A stretch of 52,721 nucleotides of DNA from NCBI GenBank assembly GCA_013365365.1, contig JABVXU010000381.1, positions 1 to 52,721 on the forward strand, read 5' to 3'. The stretch is from Cruorifilaria tuberocauda. Lineage: Eukaryota; Nematoda; Chromadorea; Rhabditida; Onchocercidae. The notes under the pieces were generated by a model that worked only from the letters and a program-made list of their open reading frames with translations, was not told the origin of the DNA and did not search any database. The position numbers and the translations under genes were made by a program. This document shows, piece after piece, positions 22,901 to 35,100 of this stretch (within the stretch, counting starts at the first letter, position 1; the number at the start of each line of letters is the position of its first letter).

Positions 22901-25900
22901 CTGTCTGTCGACCTGAAATTTCATGAAATGTGTTTTGATTGAATGAAAAAACTGAATGCTATTGCTATAGTTGTTCGGCAAAAAACTTTTTTTGTAGGAA
23001 CAATAAATTTTTGGAGTAATTTCTTGTGGTATGAGACGTGGCTCAACCTTAGTGTTAATTTTTTTGTTTTTTATCGTTCCAAAAATAATTGACAAATATA
23101 CTTGCCTGATCATTTAGTAGCGCGTTACCTTTTTATGAACCGGTAAATCAATTACTGCAATCCTATGATAATCTACATAACTTGCGTTACGCAGATTATC
23201 ATAGGATTGCTTTTTTTAATGAGCTAGCTAATTCATTTTTCATTGAAATATTTGACTATTTTGTTTCTTTCTCTCAGACTAGAAGATATCGGAAATAGCT
23301 CTCAAAGTGACTTCATTATTAAGAATGTAAGCAGAGAAAATTTTATTTTATTCTTCACCTTTATCCTCCTTATTCAATCCTGTGTGTATCTTTTTTGATT
23401 TACTATTCATTATTAGATCAAAAGATCAATGAGTTGTCTTCGTTTTTGAAAATGGTGCAAAAGCAGATGTTGAGCTGAACTGAAATAAATTATTTAATCT
23501 TCTCTTTCTATTGTTTGTTCAGTTATTCTCCTCAGCCAGCTACTTTTTTCACTATCATCTTTAGTTTTTTAGGTAAAGTTTTCACCTAAACCAATTAGTA
23601 TTAAAGCATTTAAATCAATTAGTATTGAAGGTTAAATGGCTCTCTGATATTTGGGGAACCATTGGTTAATTGTTGTTCCTGGTGGATGAATCGATGTAAA
23701 ATTTTATGGTAGAACAAAGAGAGTTATGGTTCTGCGTACTGCATAAGCGATAGACGTTTGGTGCACGCATGATTATATTGGAAATATTTAATGGAACTTT
23801 ATTTTTTACCTTTTTGTTCATTAATTAAAAGGATAATATGAGAAGGAAAGCTTATAAATCGAAAATTTAAATTAGGAAGTTTCATAAATTTGAAGAAGAA
23901 AGAATAAAATTTTTGCAGTATGTCTTAATAAAGTGATTTCTTTTATTTGAAAATTAGCTTAAATAATTATTAGACTTTTAGAAAGCCAAACTGTTTGTTT
24001 CTCTTATGTTCTTTGCATAAAGATGAATCTTTTATATCATTGTTTTAGTTGTGAAATTGCCAAGTATGTGGAAGTGCAGAATGGGTTGCTAAAGCAAATC
24101 CTTACATCACTTTGTTGGAAGATGCTCAAGTGATAGGTGAAGATGATAGAATATTGTTGCTTAACACGAGAAATATTAATATACAATAAAATGCTTGAGT
24201 GTGGCTTTTTATGCCTTCGTTTGATGATAACGCTTATTATTTTAGCTATCGTGTTTCAAATTTCATTATCTGTCTTCTGATTACATGAGCTGGCCCGCAT
24301 AAAGTGTCATAGCGCGCAATTCCTCAAATCAGAGTCCGTTTTAACTGTTTTAGATAAACCGAAAAAATTGAATGGCATCAAGACTTAGCTTAACTATTTG
24401 AGAATTCATTTTGAAAATTTTCATAGTGTAATTGATAAATTATCTCTTTGGTTTTCACTTTATGCTGCTACTTTGCTTATTTCACATATATCAAGTTTTC
24501 TATTAGGAATGGATGGGCGGGCTTTGACATACACTTATTTCTTGCAGGAGAAGGAAGATGTTGTTCCTCATAACTGTAGTGTTGTTTTCACTGTCGAAAG
24601 CAGCTAGTTTCTTCGAAACGTGTCACAGTGGGCTTTTTACCCTTTTTTTCAAGCTAGTTAATTTTCCTCTAACTCTAACTCTACTTTTAGCCTCAACCTT
24701 CTCTTTCCCATTTTCATCAAACTGATGGTTCTGTATGGTAAAAAGGGAAACACGAATTTTTTTCTTTTATAGAAGTGTTATATAAGAAGTATTGTTCGAG
24801 GAATTTCATGTAGATTTCTTTTTTTCTCTTTCTTAAATTATCATATCATTATTCTGCATTCTTATCTAAGCAGTATGAGGCAGCATATTATTTTCGTGAT
24901 CGATTCGCTCGATGATTTCTTCTTTGGTCTGTAGATAATCACCTCACTCAGATATATTCGAAGATTTGAAATTTTCGGCAGTTCATATTTTGAAAATACT
25001 CAATCGTTTGATCTTTTGATAAAGAAAAAATCTAATCTGAATAGTTCAAAATAATTAATGTTCTTATATTGTGGTGATTTAGAATATATTAATTTTAATA
25101 TTGAAATATCATGTCGATCTGGCAGAAATTCAATTATATGAGGTTTAAGGGAAATCTTTCCTCATAGCTTGATGGTTTCTCTCCCTCTTTCCTTTTTTTA
25201 TTTTTCTTATTTTCATTTTTGAAGACAAATGATTGAATTTTTTGTTGCTGCTTGTCCTTATCAACAAATATTCATATGATTCGATAATGAAATATCTTTT
25301 TCAGTTTCTGAGTGAAAAAAATAGCTTTAATAGTCCCCTGATAACGTGTCGTTCTTCCATAAACGTTGTTTTTTATTAAAAAATAATTTTAATGTTTTGA
25401 TCGCCTTGCAAAAAGAAATCTTTCTTTTCCAGTGGTTTCTTTGCATTCTTTGCACAAATTAAAAGTTTAGTATTTGGAAAAGGAATTGATATAGATAGTA
25501 AACTGAGTGAAAATTTTGTGGTAAAAATCCGAAGGTACTCGTTAACTATTTCGAATTGGCTCTTAGTGTATGAATTGGCTTTAAAAAAGCAAGCGTACCA
25601 GTTCCATAAATATCATTATTTTTAATTTTTAGGTGTTTTGTTGATTTACATTGAAGTATCTTTGAGAAATACTTTTTTTACAAAATTTTTAGCTGATTTA
25701 TGATTTCTTTATGCTGCTTTTTTAAAGAGAAGAATTGTTCTTCTTTAAACAACATACAACTGAAGCATGTAATTCTTCAACTTTTTAAAATTTCAAGAAT
25801 TTAGAATTTTCAGAATGTTTGATTGAATTTATTACGTGAACTACAATAAGATTTTTAATTTTTATCGATCTATATAAACTTTTATCATATCTCAGAGATT

Positions 25901-28900
25901 CGAAACCAACACTTTAATTAAAACAATTTTGCAACTCACTGTTATATTTTATTACTTGGCTTTTCATTTTGAATGAATTAAAAGGTCTTGACCTTAATTT
26001 CTTCGAATTTATCGTTTTTAATTTATTCGTAAATGCAAATGATATTGACCTATCGTATTCACTTTTTTCTGGAATGTGTTGAAAATGTTTTCGAAAATTA
26101 TTTTTCTGCATTATTTCTTTATTTGATGCTTACAGAATTTGACATTATTTTTTTTATTGAAAATAATTTTTGAAATGTTGGTAAGATCGCATAATTTACG
26201 CCATTATATGTGCCAAAGAAAATATTAGGTCTGGAGCATTGTAGGTTTACCAGGCTAATTTGGCATGTGAGGTAATCGTTATCTTAACAGCTAATCTTGT
26301 CTTTTCTTATAACGGAATTCGTATCTTCTTGTGTTTAAGAGAAAGTGCAAAGAAAATTGTATCTTGTCAAAGTACAATCTCAGTTACAGCGTATCGGAGC
26401 CCTTAAACTATCCATCATTTTTTTTTCTCTTACTTTGTCTTGTACATATCCCCGAGTAAAATAGAGAGAAAAAAGAGAAAAATATGAGAGAAAGGGAAAA
26501 GAAAACAGAAACGGTCATGGTTTGGTGCTGTTAGTTTCGAATATTCCTCTTTTTATAAGCGTCGAGAGCAGATTGAAGCTGGTTTCAGTGTGAATAGCCG
26601 AAATACTTTCAGGATAAACAGTTGATAGCGTGTTTTAATTTTTTGTTATCTAAATTTCTTTAAGAAAAAAGTATTCCGTCCTCCAATGCTATTATCCTTT
26701 TTAAATTGGTGTACTCTTTGCATCGGAAGTTATTTTAATTTATCAAAATTAAAGTACACAATTTTATTTATACATTTGCTATCTTCGGAAAATTATTTCC
26801 AAATTTTATAAGCAGAAGATAAATTGTTTTTGATCGCTGAGCGTTCTGCCCATGGTTCGCTTCTGACACTGTAATTTTCATCGTTCTTAAATTTGTTATA
26901 TGCTGTATGATGTGTTCAAAGTTGAGATTTGAATGAATATAAATGCAAATTACGGTTCTGTTTTGTAGTTTCCTGAAATTTTTTGTTCAGTGTTATTTTT
27001 TCAGTAATGCATCTGTTGAGATGGTTGAGTCGCAGTTGACTGAGTTAATAATTAATTAGAGTATGCAGTTTTGAACTTTGCTTTTTCTTTTATCTTTCCT
27101 GCCATCTGATATCTGCTCTACAAATGATATTTATGTACTGCAGAATAATTCTTGTGATTGTTTTATTCTATTTATAACATAAAGTATATGCTAGGATATC
27201 TGATTGTTCTGGAATTTCTCCCTTTTTGTAGAATAGTTTTTTTAGTATAATGTACTATTAGAAGTTGAAATGGATTCATTGTAGTAGTAGTTTACCATTC
27301 TGGAATTATTTTGTTATGCATATATCAGTACGGCAAATTTTTACGATAGTAATTTAATCTAAGTACAATGCCTTCTAATAGTTTTGTTGTTGTATCAGTA
27401 GAAATTTATTTTCAATGTTATGCTGTCTTTTTGTTTTTACTTACTGATTTTGGCTGTAACTCGAATTGTAGGCCTCAATTGACCAATATATTGCCCTTTC
27501 ATAGAAAAATTTTCGAGATTTTCCTCCTACTCATTATTGGTCAATTTTGCTTGACAATTTTAAAAATTGGAGTTGAACAACGATGTTACTAACATTTATT
27601 GTTTATTTTGGCAACACTCAGGGAAAGTTTCTGATAGATTAGTTTGCGGAAATTTTTAATGCAAAAAATGCATTTTTCACGAATTGGTATTGCAGAGCAA
27701 GGAGAGCAGGGAGCAGAAACGCTATATTTATATTTGTGGCATTTATTTTCATTGGGTTTTCATTTTTTCATCTTTCGCATTATCCCATTGTGGATGCGTT
27801 ATTTATTCGGCCATCTGCCTGAAGTTGCACATATGCAGAGTGCACACTAATTATCGGAAAGGTGAATTTGGTGACAGTAGAAAATTGAGAGAAAAAATAT
27901 ATTGCTGGGATAAAAAGTGCATATTCTTTCTTTTTTGGTTGTCGATGTTTGATATAAAATCCACCGATCATATGCTATTTTTCTTTTGTTAGCTATTCTG
28001 CTAACAGACGTCTTGCCTGTATTCTTGTTTTGAGTAATATCCAGAAATTGCTGTTAACTAGCATAAGTAAAGGGCAAGAAAGGCAATAAAATGGTTTTTC
28101 TGCACACACCTCCGATATCACCTTCAACCTGTTGTGTGGAATATGCACGCATTGTATCGATGAAGGAATTGGATTCAAGTTTGGCAATGCTTTCCAACTA
28201 TAATCAGTCAACATCTAAAGCACGACGGCGACAAACGATTGCATCGTGTATGAGCGGGATGATGGTGGTTATTTCGAATAGAACAACATTAGATGCATTG
28301 AATCAGTCCGGAGTTCTGATTACTCCACTAACAACTCCGGATAGCACACAAGGTAACGGCATACATCGATGGAGCGCCTCATCTATTTCGTCGATCAGTT
28401 CTGGAGGTATTCAACCGTCGTCATCCTCTCTGTATATCAGTCAGCCATCTGGTTCATCTACTTCGTCAAGTTTGGGTTTCGGTGAAATGTCTGACAAATC
28501 AAATCCACAAATATCCACCAGTGTATTTCTTGATTTTGTCGAATTCATGAGGTAAGCGTCGTCCACTCTCGATGTCATCGATTAATTCGGAGTTGGTGTA
28601 AAATAGGGATTAAAGATGTGATTGCTGATAAATGTAAAATGACAAAATTTCGGAATTTTTTTTCTCTATTATCTTTTTTTTTAAAGCAAATATGTCAGCT
28701 TTTGGAAGTGTTTTGTTCCAATACTTTAGGAATTATCATGTATAGTGTATATCAAGACTCAAGTCAATAAAATCATTGTCTCATATACTAACTATAATTG
28801 CATATATTTAATCTGTATTACTTTTGCCATCATTTTTTGATATTTACTATTTTTAATATAAATTCAATATCATTGTTGTTTGCAACTTTATATCATGTTC

Positions 28901-31900
28901 CCAATTATCACCAAGTTTTTTTTTTCGTTTTTTAAAGCCGATTTTGTATATTTTGTCGACTGTAATACTTTCTTTTTAATCTGATACTAGCGACTGAAAA
29001 GTTTAAAAATGTAACAAGGTGAAGTAATAGCTTGAAAATAAGTCATGATACTGTAGAATTTTGTCTATCAGGAATTGAAAGCTCAAATTGTCATCATTTA
29101 CTCAGATTTAATCATATTTGGTGTGCATTTATTGAGCCACTAATAAGCAACTGTTATTAAGTAAGTACTTTGTCATTCGTCTTTTAGATTTTGATTTTTA
29201 TGACTTCATTAAGAATTCGCACTTTGAATAGGGGATTAAAAGTTAGCAGAATATTCACTAATCTGTTACTGTTACTGTAGTGATTATTATTTTCATTATC
29301 ATTTACCACTTCCCGAGCATTTTATTAAATAGGGATATTTCTAAGGAACGGGGATATTATAGCATAGTATATCCTTGCTTACATCCCCTTCCCTTCCTTC
29401 CCTATTTTTTTTGTGATTTATAATAATTCCAAGATTAAGGTATGTCTTTTTGTTTCGACTTATTTAAAAGTCTGCTTTTTTTCATGCTATTTTTTCCTGA
29501 AGTGAATGTATTTGTGTTAACAATGGGCAGAAATGTATCATATTGCTAGAACCTATCATATTATTAGAAATTAAACGTCGTCTTTATCTGGTTTTGTTGA
29601 TATATGCTATCTCTGTGTTAGTTTATTTAGATTCATAAAGAATTTAAGACAAAAAATTTTATGAAAATCAAATAATATGTCATTAACAATTGATATTAAT
29701 AAAATATAGCAAGTTAAAAAAATTATTAATAATAGTATTGTAGGGCAGCAACAAGTACGTCAACAACTGGTCAAAATGTGGTACCAATTGATAATAAAAT
29801 TGAACAGGCCATGGTTAGTTTATCGTTTTTTCGATTTTCTGAAGAATTTAGTTTTAGATTAGTTATACTGGTTTTGATTGTACAACCTCATATCTGTTCC
29901 TTCATCACTATTACATCATCTCTGTTTTTATGGCAGATGCTTTTTTTTTGTTTCTAATTCATTTTAGATTGTTTGCTTTTTTCAAATAACATTTTTCATG
30001 ACATCTCGGTGGAATCCTACTCAATTTAAATTTTTTGCTTTAGGAAATAATCTTTCTTTTTCAGTAATTAGGATGATATTTTTATCAGGTGATAATGAAA
30101 GGACCTTTGATTTCAAAAATGTTATTTGAACAATCAGCGTTATTTGAATGGCTAGACTTCACTATCCAATTTGGTGATATTCGCATTAGAAATAGTCTTT
30201 TCAATGATATTTGAAAGTTGGAAGTTGAAGCCAATTATAAGTTATCAGTCTTGCATTAAATTGAATTTTATTCCAAAAAGAGCAAGGTTCCTTTGAATAG
30301 TTCGCAGTACACCAAAACGAAAATGACGAATCTCTTTATCTAAATAATCTTTGTAAAGCTTTTTTTTCCTGAGTTTTACATAATTTCATTCATTCTTAGG
30401 ATTTGGTCAAGACCCATCTAACATTTGCTGTGCGTGAGGAGGTAGAGATTCTACGATCTACCATTGTTGAATTGGAAGCAAAAGTAAGTGATAATTTATG
30501 AAATTTCATTACTTTTATTTTATGATTAGCGCTGAAATCAGACGTCTATTATTTTCTTTCTGGAATCCAAAAAGTGTTCTAGTTATAATTTCTTGCAAAT
30601 CTATAACTAAAAATTAAGTTTCCTTCGAGGGTTATGTTGTTTTTTCTAGGTTGCACAATTAGAAAGTCAAAATCAAGTACTGAAACAATTTGCTCCAGTA
30701 GAAGTAGTCAATTCATTGGCTGTACTTGTGCAGCAACAGCAACAAAGGCAATTGCAATTACAACAACAACAACAGCTCTCTTCCGGTGCGACCTCACCAA
30801 ATCCTGCGCAACCTATTTCTGTTCAGGTATTTAAATTTTTAAAAATAAGATTAATCATACTTGGTGCTTAAGTATCTGAAGCACAACCTTTACTTTCAAA
30901 ATAAAAATCTGGTTTCTTTTTTTCAACTGATATCATTTTTTCGGAGATTTTCGTAGGGAATTAAATATTTTTTTACATTTCATCTTTCTTGTGCAGTATA
31001 TTTTTCAAGATATTAGTTTCATTTTACAGTACTAATGTGGATGTATAAAAGTCATCTCAATCAATATTTCCATAATTCTTGATTCTGCATAACTGATGCG
31101 TTAAGTGAAAAACGGATAAGAAGCTTACCAAAATATCATGTTTTTCAATAGACAAGATTCACGGAAGGAAATACAAATGGGATGAAATTTTTATGCAATA
31201 GATTTCTAAATCTAGCGATTAGCTAATTTTCAGCCTAATTTTATTTTTTCGCAGCGAAACTAACTTGCAATTGTGTACAAATGGTTAGGGAGCAACATTT
31301 TGAAATGTTGCTTCATTTAACACGAGCTGTTTAAATTTTTTTTGTGCTTTAAACTCATCAGTTAGTTTTGAATCATTGATTGATTCATGTTAATATTTTT
31401 TCATTTTCATTCCATTTTTAGCCTATAAAATAAGACATTTCTTCCATATCTTATAGTGCTGTCTAAACTATATATAAATACTTTATATCAATGATTGCAA
31501 CGGTTAAGATCACTTTCAAAATAAAATTGTTTTATTTTTATTCTTTTGTGCTTACAACAGCGGATATTTGCTAGCTACCTAGTAGAATTATTGTGGTTTT
31601 TACCAGAGAAATACTGCCATCTTTTATATCGATTGTGCCAATAATGTATGGCTGATGTATTATTCATGTTCTTGCTTTGCGATTGAGTTCCATAGTTTCA
31701 ATGATCATTAAATCATTCCTTTTGATATAAACCAAAAGATTTGAGATAAAGAGTTTATTAAACAACTAGTTCGCCTCGCATCAGTTCGGATTTTGATCAA
31801 CCAAGTGATGCTGACATTTCTGGAAATCCAGTCCGATGAGTTTTCGATAAGTATTTCAGTACACTTTATATTTCAAGAAATTGGTAATGTTGCAGAATAT

Positions 31901-32081
31901 GCCAGCATCAGTTCAAGCTACTCAGAAGCAATCGACGCCTGCAATAACATCTGAAATTTCCGTTGGTCCAACTTCTTTGTCAGGTGTTGTTCCTCCTGTA
32001 GGTTCGCTCTCTGAAGCACAATCAAACGTAGAACAAAAGCAACTTTCCGTAACTGGTAGTATTGATTCCAACATGCAGTAA
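14562..32081 (+). CDS. tsct-1: TSC22/bunched-family leucine-zipper protein (tsct-1-like), long isoform about 547 aa
   Basis: Dimeric leucine-zipper regulator related to TSC22D proteins and Drosophila Bunched, which act in growth control and transcriptional or osmotic stress responses. Predicted exons: 14562-14642, 15004-15124, 15621-15743, 15963-16138, 16417-16560, 16880-16968, 23278-23326, 28208-28551, 29744-29813, 30400-30483, 30650-30826 and 31896-32081, summing to 548 codons with stop and all phases matching. The N-terminus has FTRGRWKCWDY, the conserved motif of long TSC22 isoforms. A Ser/Thr/Pro-rich middle follows, then the TSC box and zipper (about 394-445) and a Gln-rich tail. The join of the 23278 exon to 28208 is inferred from phase and an ATAATCAG acceptor. 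Exons at 16417 and 16880 rest only on open frame and splice sites. Confidence 0.85.
14888..14936. repeat. Exact 22-bp direct repeat in TSC22 intron 1
   Basis: TACTTATGATGTTTAGCAAG plus TT occurs at 14888-14909 and again at 14915-14936, separated by five bases. It lies 68 bases upstream of the exon carrying the GRW motif. Confidence 0.95.
19659..19695. repeat. Perfect 17-bp stem hairpin in TSC22 intron
   Basis: ATCGGATGTCTCTTATT pairs exactly with its reverse complement around a three-base ATA loop. It is the most perfect palindrome I noticed in the window. Confidence 0.97.
23157..23210. repeat. 18-bp perfect inverted repeat with 18-base loop
   Basis: GCAATCCTATGATAATCT at 23157-23174 is matched by its exact reverse complement at 23193-23210. 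It lies 67 bases upstream of the small exon at 23278, inside the intron end, so it could affect recognition of that acceptor, or be a short foldback element. Confidence 0.97.
23278..23326 (+). other. tsct-1: TSC22 49-base exon (long isoform)
   Basis: Flanked by TTTCTCTCAG and GTAAGC, a strong pair of splice sites. It completes the CC| codon left by the exon ending at 16968 and stays open for 16 codons (LEDIGNSSQSDFIIKN). The phase fit on both sides and the good sites support it, although no domain is encoded. It ends in phase 0, which is incompatible with the exon at 29744 but compatible with an internal acceptor at 28208. Confidence 0.7.
23327..28090 (+). other. 4.8 kb intron and presumed promoter of the short TSC22 isoform
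   Basis: AT-rich and rich in T-runs, with no recognisable coding exon. The right end must contain the promoter of the short isoform, whose ATG is at 28091. An in-frame TAA lies roughly 30 bases upstream of that ATG, with no clear acceptor between them, which supports a separate transcription start. No specific element can be named. Confidence 0.55.
28091..32081 (+). CDS. tsct-1: TSC22 short isoform, 325 aa
   Basis: Exons 28091-28551, 29744-29813, 30400-30483, 30650-30826 and 31896-32081 (978 nt). The first exon is a 153-codon open frame beginning MVFLHTPPISPSTCC and rich in Ser (SSISSISSGG, SGSSTSSS). Its GAG|GTAAGC donor pairs in phase with the next exon. The TSC box begins IEQAM and continues in the exon at 30400 as DLVKTHLTFAVREEVEILRS. 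The zipper leucines repeat every seven residues through LEAKVAQLESQNQVLKQFA. This mirrors other animals, where short and long TSC22 forms share the C-terminus and use separate promoters. A polyadenylation hexamer follows at 32182. Confidence 0.88.
29744..30826 (+). other. tsct-1: TSC box, leucine zipper and glutamine tract exons
   Basis: Three exons (29744-29813, 30400-30483, 30650-30826) shared by all isoforms. The TSC box is KIEQAMDLVKTHLTFAVREE and the zipper follows directly, giving homo- or heterodimerisation in this family. After the zipper comes a Gln-rich run (30731-30775) interrupted by Arg and Leu and encoded by mixed CAA and CAG codons. The Gln run is not part of the conserved core and may be lineage-specific. 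Confidence 0.93.
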
Positions 32082-32181
32082 CAGTGCTGGTTTGATTACT
32101 TGTGTTATGCTTTTTCTTTTCCTTCATTATTAAATACCAAAATTTTTGTTGAAATTGTAAGCTGTAACTTCCTATTTTTCA

Positions 32182-32187
32182 AATAAA
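32182..32187 (+). terminator. Candidate poly(A) signal of the TSC22 gene
   Basis: AATAAA about 100 bases after the TAA at 32079-32081. Position and sequence fit a normal 3' UTR end. Confidence 0.55.
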
Positions 32188-32199
32188 AGAGAGGAAAAT

Positions 32200-35100
32200 A
32201 TAAACTTTACTGCACCATACTATTCGGAAATTCAGGAGATTATGGTATTATTTCCAACTAGTAGGCCTCAGTGTTGAGAGGGAAAAGCTTATTGTTCTAG
32301 AACATAAGAAATTCCGAGGAAAAAGGGAGTGGGTCATTATGTAGGAAATGCTTAGGAATCTGCTCATCCTTATAAACTGTATTACTCTCTATATTGTGAT
32401 ATATTATTAATCTGTTTGTTTCAATCGTTTCACAATTATTTGATTTTATGGATATAATTAATTTATAAGACTGGGAAAAAATCAGTTTAAATGAAGTGGG
32501 GAATAAGTAATAAGTATTAAGTGATTGCTAGTAAGAGAAAGTCTGTCAGTGATCGTCTGCAAGCTGCATAAGCATTTGGCATTTCTCAGATTCTCGTAAA
32601 ACTATTGGTGTTTTTTGCTTCGAAACCTTCAATCTTTCTGTAAGAGAATTATGGTCAGAATATATCCTGCTCCTGAAGAAATAGATGGAAGAATAAGATT
32701 TGATTTGAATCGTTTTATTCAAATTAATACTAAATCTGATAAGAATTTGTCAATTCATTGGATAAGTGCACTTTGCAATGAATTAATTATTACGTCTGTG
32801 AAAATTTGATTTTAGCAAAGTGAAAAGACTGTCAACGTATATATTCGGCTATTCCGGCACATCGTTTCAATTTCAATTTTGATTGTTCTTATATCATAAT
32901 CATAATATCTTTCATTGGTGTGCATGGTTTATGACATGAAGGATCGATATCTGCGCATTTTTCACATTTCCGATTTCAAAATATATTTCAACTTATAGTT
33001 TTCAACTGTTCTGGGACAAGAATGATAACAAATGATATTCAACTCATTTCTCACAATGTATTATAAAATACTTTCTGGAATTGATTGATTTAGAAATTAT
33101 CCCAACTTTATGGAATTTAAACTTGGATCTTTCGTATATTAGATTCCTGTTAAGTTCTTACGTATACCGTTGAAAAGCTTATTCCGTTTTAATACGCTGT
33201 AATAATTTAGGATTTGTGAATATTATTATTGTATTGTTAGAATGAAGCTTTTTTGCTTCTGAAACTCGACCTCTTTAATTAAAATTAAAGGATATGAAGA
33301 TCTGGTCAGCAATACGCGATGCTTATGCTTTGAAACCTCAATTAGAACTGAATTATTTGAAATTACGTTTGTAGTTTTGACATGATTAATACTGAAAAAT
33401 GGGAGCTAAGAACCCGTAAACTTGAGTGCGGATCCTTACAGTAAAGAGGTCATTACTTATCAGGTGTGGAGATAACATGTCTTTGATAGCTCTATGTGCG
33501 GGAAAACCGAAAGTCTTTGCAGAAGTAATCCATTCATACTAAAAAAATCGGTCCTTTAGTCCACTGTTTAATTTAGCTTCAAATGGTACTCAGAATTCGA
33601 AGCCATGGAATAAAGAAAGCGAATGTTCTGAAAATTGCATTAATGATTCGGAAATACAGAACATGAAAAGGACTTTTCGCCGAAAAATTGATGGATGACA
33701 TGTTTCTACAGCGCTTCCCTATTGATGACGTAGTAATTGTTGATTTATTCTTTCATTAATCAAATGGTTATTAGGTTGGAGCTGATTTTCAAGGCATTCT
33801 ATTCATTGTTATGAATACAGATAAAAGCACAGAATCTACGGGAACTGGATTACATATCATGATAAGCAATAAGAGAAGGGATTCGCGTTTGTTCGGCATT
33901 TGATATATTCTTTTAGTAGTAGTAAAATGATGGAGTGACGACCATGAAGATATCCTTATTCAATCATGCAGTCATTATCTATTTATTATTGCTAGTTTAT
34001 ATTATCAAGAATAACTAAATAATAGTAGATCAGAACTGCGTGGAAAGATATATTCTATTGAGCTTCCTATTTATCATTATCCTGCAGAGACGGGACATTC
34101 CTAATTTTTCTCCTTTCATCAAGATAGTGTCATCAAAAATATCAATCGTCACTTATCGAAGAAAGAAATATTACACGAAAAATGCTTAGTCTTATTTCAT
34201 AGTTCCTTCTAATTATGCTGAATGAAAATTAGTCTCATGTACTAAATACTGACAATTATTTGATAAAGAATATCATTTAGAATGCTAATGGCTTGAGTAT
34301 ATTGCAAGATATATATTGAATTATTTCTTAATTAAACTGAAGGAAATGTAAGTGATGAAATGGAGCCTCCATTTTTCATTCTTCTGTTTTAGAAGAGGAA
34401 GGAAGAAAGGTAAGAACAACATTTCTGTTTGTATTTTAAGAAATATCAAACAGAATAGCAAAATAATAGAAAGGAGAAGAATGAATAGAAAGACATTTCA
34501 GTGAGAAAATAACACTTCTTACAGTAACTTTTTTATTTTGCGGCCATACATTGTCGCTCTTAGAAAGATCAATTTTCACCTTTTTTTTATTCGAATAATC
34601 ATTTCCATTCTTTCACTCCTCTTATATTACAGGATTTTCTTGTGAAATTGTTTTTGTTCCTTTGGATAATTTGAGAATATCCGTGGAAAAGTTTGAAAAG
34701 TGTGTTAACAAATATAAAATTTGAAGCATTACTAATTAAAACAAAAATACAAGTAAAGGTGAATGCTGATTGTAAATCATTTTGTCAGCAAATATCTTTA
34801 TATTTTTTCAGTTGAATAAGTTGGAAATTTGCAAAATGATTCAGAAAGAAGAGTGAGGGAAACAAAGTAGAGCAGAATGGATTACAAGAATATATATTTT
34901 AAATATTTTTGTCAAAGTTTAAAAAATGGATAAAAAGAAGCATCTTGTAGAAGAAACCTTTGCAATACCATCAAATTTATTTCATCCACTTATCATTCGG
35001 AAACCACATACGAATAGTCAATAATAGTCAATTGGAGAAATCGAATTAGTGTGATAATTAACTCTTACAATATTAACTTTTTTTCTCAAAAAAGAGTGAG

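Larger units (their letters stand above)
16969..23277 (+). other. 6.3 kb TSC22 intron without recognisable nested gene
   Basis: The intron separates exon 6 (ends 16968) from the 49-base exon 23278-23326. The sequence is very AT-rich, with T-runs and a TA run near 18160-18175. Short open frames on both strands (for example several of about 84 codons between 18861 and 19258) have no family signature and lack splice context. Two strong inverted repeats (19659-19695 and 23157-23210) are the only structured elements I see. Confidence 0.7.

Noticed and set aside
28090..28560. Possible retroviral or transposon coding in the 23-28 kb intron
   Set aside because: I looked for reverse transcriptase, integrase and transposase motifs in the open frames and saw none.
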